NCBI GenBank assembly: GCA_937888775.1 | Contig: CALAQT010000216.1 | Span: 1-63,005 of the forward strand | Source: an uncultured Actinomycetes bacterium | GTDB lineage: Bacteria; Actinomycetota; Thermoleophilia; Solirubrobacterales; Solirubrobacteraceae | Direction: 5' to 3' | Length of the DNA: 63,005 bases | Part shown: positions 26,351 through 33,592 of the stretch, one piece after another | Position numbering within the stretch: the first letter of the stretch is position 1 | Layout of the letters: the number at the start of each line of letters is the position of its first letter | The notes under the pieces: generated by a model | Database searches by the model: none | The model's input: the letters and a program-made list of their open reading frames with translations, nothing else | Told to the model about the DNA's origin: nothing | Position numbers and translations under genes: made by a program

Positions 26351-26689
26351 ATGGACGTCGCGCCCGACCTGCGCCCCCTGCACGTCTTCGTCTGCACCAC
26401 GGTCGGGCGCCACCACTGCGGGGGCATGGGCAGCGAGAGGATCCTGCTCCGGCTGCGCGACGAGCTCGAGAGGCGGGGCCTCACCCACGTCCGCACCACG
26501 CGGATGGGCTGCAACCAGCAGCACCACCAGGGACCGATCCTCATCGTCTATCCCGACGGCGTCTGGTACGGCAATCTCGCGGCCGAGAACGTCGACGAGA
26601 TCATCGACGAGCACCTCGTCGGTGGCCGCCCCGTGGAGCGCCTGCGCATCACCCCGGACGGCGAGTGGGCCTCGACTGTCCTCACGTAG
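26351..26689 (+). CDS. Thioredoxin-like [2Fe-2S] protein with altered ligand set
   Basis: A 112-aa protein of the shethna/NuoE-like ferredoxin family: FVCTTVGRHHC near the N-terminus, then RMGCNQQHHQGP, VYPDGVWYG and a final EHLVGGRPVERL helix. Family members have four cysteines (C-x(n)-C and a GCxGxC-type pair). Here C15, C23 and C54 are present but the fourth position is His58. A 3Cys-1His cluster, or loss of the cluster, is therefore expected. It probably serves electron transfer or Fe-S signalling; no redox partner is adjacent. Confidence 0.75.
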   Translation: MDVAPDLRPLHVFVCTTVGRHHCGGMGSERILLRLRDELERRGLTHVRTTRMGCNQQHHQGPILIVYPDGVWYGNLAAENVDEIIDEHLVGGRPVERLRITPDGEWASTVLT

Positions 26690-26729
26690 TAGGGTGTTTG
26701 CAGTCAACCGCAATCGCTAGGAGGCAGAG

Positions 26730-27020
26730 ATGGGCTACATCCGCGGCTTCGTTCATGGCGGCATCGCCGGCATCGTGGTCGGCCTGTGCGTCGCCCCGCA
26801 GCAGGGCGCCAAGACCCGCCAGCAGCTGGCCGCGTTCGGCTCCGCCGCCCGCGATGGCTACCAGGTGGCCGAGCGAACCGTGCGCCGGGTGGTCCCGTTG
26901 GCCAGCGCCGCCGCCGGTGCTGCCCGCCACCAGGTGGAGAAGGCGCGGCACGACGACGACGAGGGTATCCAGGTCGAGGGCTCGGTGCGCATCCACAACG
27001 AGACCAACGGGCGGCACTGA
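26730..27020 (+). CDS. YtxH-like small protein
   Basis: A 96-aa protein starting from ATG 26730 with a strong aggaggcagag ribosome site. A glycine-rich hydrophobic N-terminal segment (GGIAGIVVGLCVAPQQGAKTRQQL) is followed by an amphipathic helix, the pattern of YtxH/gas-vesicle-like envelope proteins, and an acidic tail. The APxxGxxxR element after the hydrophobic stretch is the family hallmark. Likely membrane-associated; role unknown. Confidence 0.7.
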   Translation: MGYIRGFVHGGIAGIVVGLCVAPQQGAKTRQQLAAFGSAARDGYQVAERTVRRVVPLASAAAGAARHQVEKARHDDDEGIQVEGSVRIHNETNGRH

Positions 27021-27030
27021 TCCCGGCGGC

Positions 27031-27462
27031 TCAGCCCCGCAGCACCGAGCCCGGTGCCGGTTCGGGATCCTCGACGGTGCCGAGCGCTGCCAGGATGCCG
27101 AGCACGCCCACCGCCAAGTCGAGGATGTTGAGGGCGGTGGTGAAGTGCAGCCCGGCGTAGCTGCGGGTGGCGGCGGCGTCGTCGCCGAGCAGGAAGCCCG
27201 CGATCGCCAGCGCCAGGAGGGCGACCCCGATCGCGCCCGCCAGGATGCGACCCAGGTGGCGCGAGGCGGCAAAGGCGGCGAACGCGAAGACCGCGAGCAG
27301 CACGATGTCGAGCGCGTCACGTGCCCAGGTGAGATGCAGCGTGAGGCTGCCGATGTTGCCGCCGCCGTTGGCGGCGGGCGGTCCGGCGTTGCCCGCGGCG
27401 AGGCCACCGATGCCGACGACCAGGAAGACGAGCGTGCAGAGCTGCGCGTAGAGACGTGCCAT
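27031..27462 (-). CDS. DUF4383-like membrane protein
   Basis: A 143-aa protein with four predicted transmembrane helices (QLCTLVFLVVGIGGLAAG; DALDIVLLAVFAFAAFAAS; ILAGAIGVALLALAIAGFLLG; LNILDLAVGVLGILAALG). The N-terminal MARLYAQLCTLVFLVVGIGGL and the LHFTTALNILDLAVGVLGI segment match the DUF4383 pattern. Function unknown. It is convergent with the YtxH-like gene. Confidence 0.7.
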   Translation of the reverse strand: MARLYAQLCTLVFLVVGIGGLAAGNAGPPAANGGGNIGSLTLHLTWARDALDIVLLAVFAFAAFAASRHLGRILAGAIGVALLALAIAGFLLGDDAAATRSYAGLHFTTALNILDLAVGVLGILAALGTVEDPEPAPGSVLRG

Positions 27463-27506
27463 GGCGGCGAGTCTGCCCGATCGCGGTGCGGCTGCGCGCG
27501 GCGCGC

Positions 27507-28265
27507 TCAGCCGGCGACGCGCAGCGCCAGAAGGGTGACGTTGTCGGTGGCGCCGGCGTCGAGCGCTGCCGCTGCGGCGCGTTCGACGACCGCGGTCAGT
27601 GGCCCGGGGGCGTCGAGCAGCGCGGCGATGTGGTCGTCCTCCAGCGGCTCCCAGAAACCGTCGCTGCAGAGCACCAGCACGTCGCCCCTCTGCAGTCCGG
27701 TCGATGCCAGCTCGGGCTCGATCGGGTCCCCCATCACCGCGGTGGTGATGATGTTGCGACGCGGGTGGCGTCGCTCCGAGCCGGCCGGCAGCTCCCCGGA
27801 CCGCACCCGCTCCCCCACCCAGGAGTGGTCGCTGGTGAGGACCGTCGCCACGCCGTTCCGCACCAGGTAGGCGCGGCTGTCCCCGGCGTGGCCGATGTCG
27901 GCGCGCCCCCCGCGGACGGCAGCGAGGGTCAGGGTCGTGCCCGGATTGCCACCGATGGCCTCGCGCAGGCGGGACAGCGCCCGGTTGGCCGCGAGCACCG
28001 CGCCGAGCATGTCAGGGCCACCCGGGGCGCCAAGGACATCGATTGCCGCGGCAGACGCGGCCTGAGCCGCCTCCCCGCCGCCGGGCATCCCGCCCATGCC
28101 ATCGGCGACGAGCACGCCCACGCCACCGCCCGGCAGGGCGATGGCCGCGAAGGCGTCTTGGTTCTCGGTGCGAACCGGCCCGATGTGGGTCGCCGCGGCG
28201 ACCTCGATCAACCCGCCCGCGTGCGCCGAGAGGTCGGTGACCGAGATTGCGACCGGCTCGGTCAT
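27507..28265 (-). CDS. PP2C-family protein serine/threonine phosphatase
   Basis: A 252-aa stand-alone PPM phosphatase acting in the cytoplasm. The metal-binding signature motifs are present: THIGPVRTENQDAF, LVADGMGGMPGG, GHAGDSRAYL, CSDGFWE and ATDNVTLL. It opposes Ser/Thr kinases, but none is encoded in this window. Its ATG overlaps the stop of the HAD gene (ATGA), so the two are coupled. Confidence 0.93.
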   Translation of the reverse strand: MTEPVAISVTDLSAHAGGLIEVAAATHIGPVRTENQDAFAAIALPGGGVGVLVADGMGGMPGGGEAAQAASAAAIDVLGAPGGPDMLGAVLAANRALSRLREAIGGNPGTTLTLAAVRGGRADIGHAGDSRAYLVRNGVATVLTSDHSWVGERVRSGELPAGSERRHPRRNIITTAVMGDPIEPELASTGLQRGDVLVLCSDGFWEPLEDDHIAALLDAPGPLTAVVERAAAAALDAGATDNVTLLALRVAG

Positions 28266-28966
28266 CCCGCGGTGCCGGTGCTCGCCGGCGGCTCGGCCGC
28301 GGCCGGCCTGCCCAGCAGCAACTCCACGACCTCATCGGCGATGGCCACGGGGTCGGAGCATTGGATGGTGGTCATGCCCAGCTCGGTCGCGGCGTCGACA
28401 TTGCAGCGCAGGTCGTCGACGAACAGGCACTCCTGCGGACTCAGCCCGAGCCGTTCGCAGGTGAGCAGGTAGATCGCCGGGTCGGGCTTGCGCAGGCCGA
28501 CCTGCGAGGAGTCGACGACCACGTCGAACAGTTCCTCGACGGGCAGGAGCGAGCGCCACATCGGCTCGCCGGCGCGCGAGATGTTGGTGAGCAGCGCGGT
28601 GCGGTAGCCGGCGCCCTTGACCTGGCGCACGGCGTCGATCATCGCCCCGCACGCGACCAACCCCTTGCCGAAGACGATGCGTTGCGCCGTCCGGGCGTCG
28701 ACCGGCGACCCGCCCGCGGCGACGTGACGAGCGACCATCCGGTCGAAGAACTCGTCGTCGGAGATCTTCCCGGTCTCGAGGAGGTGAAGATCGTGCGCCC
28801 CGGTCGGCAGGTGGTACACGTCCCTGAACTCGTTGAGAAAGAAGTGCAGCACCTCGACATGGAGGGGATCATCGATCTGCTTGCGGTGCCTGCCGAGCGG
28901 CTCGGTCATGACCCCGCCGAGATCGAAGACCGCGCCGCGCAGCGGCCGGGTCGGTGCGGCGGTCAC
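28262..28966 (-). CDS. HAD-family hydrolase (subfamily IA)
   Basis: A 234-aa phosphatase-like enzyme. Motif I is VFDLGGVMTEP, where the first Asp is the nucleophile and the usual second Asp is replaced by Gly; motif II is TALLTNIS, the motif III lysine lies in GLRKPDPAIY and motif IV is FVDDLRCNVDAA. Replacement of the general-acid Asp is common in epoxide-hydrolase-like and some phosphatase HADs, so the substrate is uncertain. GTG start at 28966. First gene of a two-gene unit with PP2C. Confidence 0.85.
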   Translation of the reverse strand: MTAAPTRPLRGAVFDLGGVMTEPLGRHRKQIDDPLHVEVLHFFLNEFRDVYHLPTGAHDLHLLETGKISDDEFFDRMVARHVAAGGSPVDARTAQRIVFGKGLVACGAMIDAVRQVKGAGYRTALLTNISRAGEPMWRSLLPVEELFDVVVDSSQVGLRKPDPAIYLLTCERLGLSPQECLFVDDLRCNVDAATELGMTTIQCSDPVAIADEVVELLLGRPAAAEPPASTGTAG

Positions 28967-29004
28967 GGGGTCATTGTGCCCGATGGACCGGCGCCGCCCG
29001 CCGG

Positions 29005-29010
29005 TACCAT
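29005..29010 (+). promoter_or_regulatory. -10 hexamer of a leaderless promoter
   Basis: TACCAT lies 6 nt before the GTG at 29017, which begins the first hydrophobic helix of the methyltransferase-like protein. Confidence 0.5.
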
Positions 29011-29016
29011 CGGGCC

Positions 29017-29577
29017 GTGCGCGTGCTGTTCTGGGTCTCGATGGCGGCGTGGGCGGCGCTCGAGATCGGCCTGATGCTGCGCGACGGCCTGGCCGGGGCG
29101 ATCGACCGCGGCCAGGACCGCGGCAGCGGCCCGTTCCTCATCCTCCTCATCGCCGCGGCGATCGCCGCCGACCTGGCCCTCTCGCGCGGCCCGGACTGGC
29201 CCCGCCTGCGCGACGGCGCGCTGTTCGCACTTGGCATGGCCCTGGTGTGGGCCGGCCTCCTGCTGCGGCTCTGGGCGGTGATGACCCTCGGCCGCTTCTT
29301 CCGCCTCGTCGTGATCGTGCAGAGCGGCCACCGCGTGATCCGCAACGGGCCCTATCGTGTGCTCCGCCATCCCGCCTACAGCGGCACCATGCTGACCATG
29401 ATCGGCCTCGGGCTGGCACTCGACAGCTGGCTCGGGCTCGCCGCCTGCGTCGTCCTTCCCCTGATCGGCTACGCGCGCCGCGTCACCGTCGAGGAGACCG
29501 CGCTGCGTCAGCGCCTCGGGCCGGAGTACGTCGAGTACTCGTGCACCACGCGGCGGCTGATCCCGTTCGTCTGGTGA
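29017..29577 (+). CDS. Isoprenylcysteine-carboxyl-methyltransferase-family protein
   Basis: A 186-aa integral membrane protein of the ICMT/PEMT superfamily. It has five hydrophobic segments followed by the SAM-binding region GPYRVLRHPAYSGTML and the C-terminal EETALRQRLGPEYVEYS signature. Bacterial members methylate lipids or small molecules at the membrane; the substrate is unknown. GTG 29017 is chosen from the TACCAT promoter 6 nt upstream. The gene overlaps the tail of the convergent PAP2 gene by 70 bp. Confidence 0.85.
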   Translation: MRVLFWVSMAAWAALEIGLMLRDGLAGAIDRGQDRGSGPFLILLIAAAIAADLALSRGPDWPRLRDGALFALGMALVWAGLLLRLWAVMTLGRFFRLVVIVQSGHRVIRNGPYRVLRHPAYSGTMLTMIGLGLALDSWLGLAACVVLPLIGYARRVTVEETALRQRLGPEYVEYSCTTRRLIPFVW

Positions 29578-30467
29578 TCACGCTCGCTCCCGCTGAGCAC
29601 GCGGGCGGGAAGTGAGCGCACCACCATCAGGGCGACCAGCCCCACCGCGGCGCCGCCGAGGGTGTCGAGCAGGTAGTGCTCGGCCATCAGCAGCACACCG
29701 AACGCCACGGTGGCCGGGTACAGCACCCACAACCAGCGCCAGCGTGATCGCAGGGCGCCGATCACCTCTGCGGCCACCACGACCGGGATGGTCACGTGCA
29801 GCGACGGCATCGCCCCGAAGGGTTCGGGATCTGCGCTTGCGTACAGCGCACCCGCGTGGAACGACTGCAGCACCTCGATGATGCTGCGATGCAGTGGGGG
29901 CAGCAACCCCTGCTGCGACGCATACCACGGCGGCGTCTGCGGGAAGGCGAGGTAGACCGCGAACCCGAACACCATGGCGAGCATGTAGGTCGCCACGAAG
30001 CGGTCGAAGCGCTCGCGATGACGGCGCCACAGCCACAACGCGGTGAGCAGCGGCATCGCGTAGTGGAGCATGTACTCGGCGGTGAGCGCGCCGGCCGGCA
30101 GCCCGAGCAGAGCCCGTGCGTGCTCCTGCAGCCAGAGCGGCACCACCACGCCGCTGACGGCACGGTCGAACTGGATCGGCAGGGTCGAGCCGGCGCGCGT
30201 GCCCTGGTAGTGGGCGAGACCGCCGAGGGAGAGGAACACGACGGCGATCAGGAGCATCGGCGCCCAGCGGCTGAGCCACGCCGGGACGGGCACCGCGAGA
30301 GCGCCGACCGCGATCACCCCGAGCACGATCAGCCACCAGTCGAAGGTGCCGCCGGTGGCCACGCTGAAGAGGGACACGGCCACGGCGTCCACGACGATGA
30401 GCGCGTAGACGAAGGGGGCGCGACGAATCGGCGCTGTCCGGCCGCCCTCCGGTGTCGCCGCCTCCAT
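29508..30467 (-). CDS. PAP2-superfamily membrane phosphatase (inositol-phosphorylceramide-synthase-like)
   Basis: A 319-aa membrane protein with about seven helices. Active-site motifs of the Aur1/PAP2_3 type are visible: FGAMPSLHV (SxxxH) and MAEHYLLDTLGG (HxxxD), with FPQTPPWYA upstream. It likely transfers or cleaves a phosphate ester of a lipid. TACGCT lies 8 nt before the ATG as a possible -10. The 3' end overlaps the ICMT-like gene. Confidence 0.85.
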   Translation of the reverse strand: MEAATPEGGRTAPIRRAPFVYALIVVDAVAVSLFSVATGGTFDWWLIVLGVIAVGALAVPVPAWLSRWAPMLLIAVVFLSLGGLAHYQGTRAGSTLPIQFDRAVSGVVVPLWLQEHARALLGLPAGALTAEYMLHYAMPLLTALWLWRRHRERFDRFVATYMLAMVFGFAVYLAFPQTPPWYASQQGLLPPLHRSIIEVLQSFHAGALYASADPEPFGAMPSLHVTIPVVVAAEVIGALRSRWRWLWVLYPATVAFGVLLMAEHYLLDTLGGAAVGLVALMVVRSLPARVLSGSERDHQTNGISRRVVHEYSTYSGPRR

Positions 30468-30518
30468 CCGCCTGCAGCGTACTCAACAGCCACCACCTGC
30501 GGCCATGACCCGGTGAGG

Positions 30519-31172
30519 TCAGGTCGCCGATCGGATCCGCTGCAAACGGCGCAGGGTGTCGGCAAGGGCGCGCACGATGTCCTCGCGCCCGGCGTCCTCG
30601 GCGAGCATGGGGCCGCCGTCCGCCGGGGGGACGTTGGGGATGGGGTGCGCCGTCGCCTGAGCCGGTGTGCCGGAGAGGAAGACCTCGTCGGCGGGTCGAA
30701 GGCGCGCCCTCCGGAACCGCGCGCTCGTCTCCGGAGGAGCGCGGCGCAGTCGCTTCTCGAGGCGGGCCTCGGCGTCCTCACGGAAGGTGTGCGTCGCAGC
30801 CAGCAGCTCGACAGCGGAGCGCGCCAGGTCGAGCAGGCTCTCACCGGCGGCAACGGTGACATTGCGCAGTCCGCGGTAATGCTCGGCGTCCCTGGCGGCG
30901 GCGACACCGACGATGAAGCGGCCGTCGAGTCCGGGCAGCCACGGCGCGATGCCGTCCTCGTGGAGGACCAGGTAGATGGGCTCGCTGTTGCGGGGGATGG
31001 CGTGCGCCCACCAGCGGTCCAGCTTCGCCTGCCGCTCGCCATCGGCGAAGAACGACAACCCGCGCACCGGCGGAACCGCGATCACGGCCAGTGGAGCGTC
31101 AGCGCGGCGTACCTCGTCAAGCGCAGCAGCGAGCCGCTGAGCCTCCTCGACGTCCGCGACCAGCACGGTCAT
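30519..31172 (-). CDS. Hypothetical protein, about 217 aa
   Basis: A soluble protein without signal peptide. From ATG 31172 it reads MTVLVADVEEAQRLAAALDE, then alternating strands and helices (APLAVIAVPPVRG, IYLVLHEDGIAPWLPGLDGRFIVG) and a basic C-terminal part. The frame is open up to 31514 but upstream residues look non-coding. Not recognised; the rhythm resembles stress-linked release-factor-like proteins but no motif supports that. Start uncertain. Confidence 0.5.
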   Translation of the reverse strand: MTVLVADVEEAQRLAAALDEVRRADAPLAVIAVPPVRGLSFFADGERQAKLDRWWAHAIPRNSEPIYLVLHEDGIAPWLPGLDGRFIVGVAAARDAEHYRGLRNVTVAAGESLLDLARSAVELLAATHTFREDAEARLEKRLRRAPPETSARFRRARLRPADEVFLSGTPAQATAHPIPNVPPADGGPMLAEDAGREDIVRALADTLRRLQRIRSAT

Positions 31173-31374
31173 CGCGTACTGCGGGGGCTGAGTCTGCGAT
31201 GGGTGGGAGATGCTGCCCTTCCTCGGATGAAACGGGTGTTGGACGCGGGTCTGGACGCCGACGGACGCCACCAGCGTCTCGCCGAGATGATAGCAACGGG
31301 AGCGCATCAGGTCGGGGGAGCGGCGCCCGCAGATAGAGTCCGACCGTGATGGTTGACGCGTCCGGGGGCATGGC

Positions 31375-32841
31375 ATGACCGGGCCCGGGGCGCGCGGCAC
31401 GGGATCGTACCGGTGGTGGGTGCTGGGGGTCACGAGCCTCGGCGCGCTGCTGGCGTCTCTCAACATGAGCACGCTGGTCATCGCTCTTCCGCAGCTACTC
31501 CGGAGCCTGCACACGGGGCTGATCGAGGTGGTCTGGGTGCTGCTCTCCTACCTCCTCGCGCAGACCGCGCTGGTTCTCAGCGCGGGCAGGCTCGGCGACC
31601 TGTACGGCCGCAAACGCCTGTACGCGGCTGGCTTTGCGCTCTTCACCGTGATGGCGCTGGCATCGGGCTTCGCCGGGATGCCGCTGCTGCTCATCGGCCT
31701 GCGCGTGCTCGCCGGGTGCGGTGGTGCGCTGATGCTCGCCAGCAGCGGGGCCATCGTCACCGACGCATTCCCGCGCCGCGAGCTCGGGCTCGCGCTGGGC
31801 ATCAACGCGATGGTCATTGCCGTCGGCGCCGCGGTGGGCCCGGTGCTGGGCGGCTGGCTCACGTCGTTCGGCTGGCAGTGGGTGTTCTGGTTCAACGTGC
31901 CGCTCGGCGTGCTCGGCACCATTGCGTCCGTCATTGTGCTGCGTGACTCAACGGCACCGCGCCGAGCCGCGCGCGTCGACTGGCTCGGCAACCTGGTGTT
32001 CCTGGTCGCGATGACCGGTCTGCTCGTCGCGCTGTCGATGGGTGGCATCGAGGGCTGGACGCACCCCGCCGTCGTCGCGGGCGCCGTCGCGTTCGTCGCC
32101 GCCACGCCACTGTTCTTCCGCCTGCAGCTCACCGTGCGCGACCCGCTGCTCGACCTCACGCTGTTCCGCAACCGGCTCTTCGCCATCGCCAACCTCACCC
32201 AGTTCCTCAACGGGCTCGCCCGAATGGGCCTCCTCTTCCTGCTGGTGTTCTTCTTCCAGGGCCCCGAGGGGAAGGACCCGATCACTGCCGGCGTGCTCGT
32301 CCTGCCGCTGCCGATCGGCATGTTCGTCTTCTCCCCCATCTCCGGCTGGATGAGCGACCACATCGGCTCGCGGCTGCCGAGCACCGCCGGGCTCGTGCTC
32401 ACCGGCGTGGGCCTGCTCGGGATGGCGGCGACGCTGAGCGTCGGCGTCATCTATCCGCTGCTCGCCGTGTGGCTGGGGATCACCGGCGCCGGCGCCGGCC
32501 TGTTCAACTCGCCCAACGCCAGCTCGATCATGGCGTCGGTCAGCGCGGCCCAGCGCGGCATCGCGTCGGGCGTGCGCATGCTTCTCGCCCTCGCAGGCAG
32601 CATGATCTCGATCGCGTTTGTGCTCGCGATCGTGACCTCGAGCCTCCCCAAGGCAGCGATGCTGCAGATCTTCTCCGGGCTGGCTAGTGGGCTACCTGCC
32701 GCGGAGGTCGCGCCGTTCATCACGGGCGTGCGCGTCGCGCTGCTGGTGCTCGGGCTGATCAGCGTGCTGTCGGCGCCGCTGTCGCTGCTCCGCGGCGCCG
32801 AACAATCACGGCGCCTTCCGGCGGTTCCCTCGGCGGCGTAG
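31375..32841 (+). CDS. MFS drug-exporter-like transporter (DHA2 type)
   Basis: A 488-aa major-facilitator protein with about 14 helices, the DHA2/EmrB-QacA layout. Motif A (GRLGDLYGRKRLY) follows helix 2, and motif C-like GPVLGGWL lies in helix 5. It probably exports drugs or metabolites by proton antiport. It is the last backbone gene before the tRNA-Pro integration site. No regulator is adjacent. Confidence 0.92.
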   Translation: MTGPGARGTGSYRWWVLGVTSLGALLASLNMSTLVIALPQLLRSLHTGLIEVVWVLLSYLLAQTALVLSAGRLGDLYGRKRLYAAGFALFTVMALASGFAGMPLLLIGLRVLAGCGGALMLASSGAIVTDAFPRRELGLALGINAMVIAVGAAVGPVLGGWLTSFGWQWVFWFNVPLGVLGTIASVIVLRDSTAPRRAARVDWLGNLVFLVAMTGLLVALSMGGIEGWTHPAVVAGAVAFVAATPLFFRLQLTVRDPLLDLTLFRNRLFAIANLTQFLNGLARMGLLFLLVFFFQGPEGKDPITAGVLVLPLPIGMFVFSPISGWMSDHIGSRLPSTAGLVLTGVGLLGMAATLSVGVIYPLLAVWLGITGAGAGLFNSPNASSIMASVSAAQRGIASGVRMLLALAGSMISIAFVLAIVTSSLPKAAMLQIFSGLASGLPAAEVAPFITGVRVALLVLGLISVLSAPLSLLRGAEQSRRLPAVPSAA

Positions 32842-32963
32842 ACACAGCGCCTCGACTGGCGTGGCCCGCCGTTCGTGTCGACCTCCGCACAGCTACGACG
32901 CCGCTCGGGCAGCGACGCCGCATGAATTTCTGTCGCAATCAGAGTGTCGCGCTGAGCTTGGTG

Positions 32964-33009
32964 TGGTCGGGGCGACTGGATTCGAACCAGCGACCCCCTG
33001 CTCCCAAAG
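32964..33009 (-). pseudogene. 3' half of the disrupted native tRNA-Pro(TGG); left border of the island
   Basis: The minus strand gives the anticodon loop TTTGGGA, the 3' side of the anticodon stem (GCAGG), the T-arm CTGGTTCGAATCCAG, the acceptor strand CGCCCCG, discriminator A and CCA. Beyond the loop the 5' half is missing and foreign sequence starts. The matching 5' half is at 57,546-57,585. The halves share the 9-bp core ctcccaaag (here 33,001-33,009) and join into a perfect tRNA. Confidence 0.93.
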
Positions 33010-33592
33010 TATGGGGGTCTAAAACGTATTCGCGAGGGCTCTTAGGCATCCTGCCGTCGGTTCTTGCCGAAGGGGTGAAGTGGGCTGATCCGGTGAGAGG
33101 ATGCTGGCTTCGGCAGCGAGCCCGTCGTCGGCGGCAACCGTCCCTGTCAGGCAGGCTGCGCACGCCGATCACGCCGAAGCCCCGCTGTGCGCGGACTAGG
33201 TTCCGGCGGGCGTCGGCAGTCCTGACGAGGCGCCGTCCTTTGGCGCTCGATCGGCCGGCTCTTTCGGTTAGGCCGCTTCTCGCGGCTCTATCTAACACCG
33301 CTTTCGGTGACGACTAGCCTTCCAAGCCGAATGTCGCTGGTTCGAGTCTCGCCTCCCCCGCACTGGACGCCGAGAGGCCAACTCATCGTGACCTGACCTT
33401 GGCGTGGAGTGCTGAGAGTCGAATGTGTGGCCCGTCGACGATCCCGAAAAGGTTTGCATTGTGTGAGGGGAGGCCAGCCATTCTTGCGCGCGCCTGAATC
33501 TGAATACGTGGATCACGCTGCAGTTGTGATGCGTGGTGCTTGCCACCCTGCCACTGCGCTCCGAGAGTTGATAAGTGGTCGGGCTTGTCTGG
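33010..33592. other. Left-end non-coding region of unit A
   Basis: Holds the unit left-end motif (33,010-33,040) and a tRNA-Gly 3' half (33,314-33,361). The rest has no coding pattern. Confidence 0.5.
33314..33361 (+). pseudogene. 3' half of a foreign tRNA-Gly(TCC)
   Basis: Plus-strand CTAGCCTTCCAAGC is identical to the anticodon arm of the resident tRNA-Gly(TCC). It is followed by a T-arm (GCTGGTTCGAGTCTCGC) and acceptor strand CCCCCGC. The 5' half is absent and CCA is not encoded. It is a typical scar of integration into a tRNA-Gly gene, carried into this place. Confidence 0.75.
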
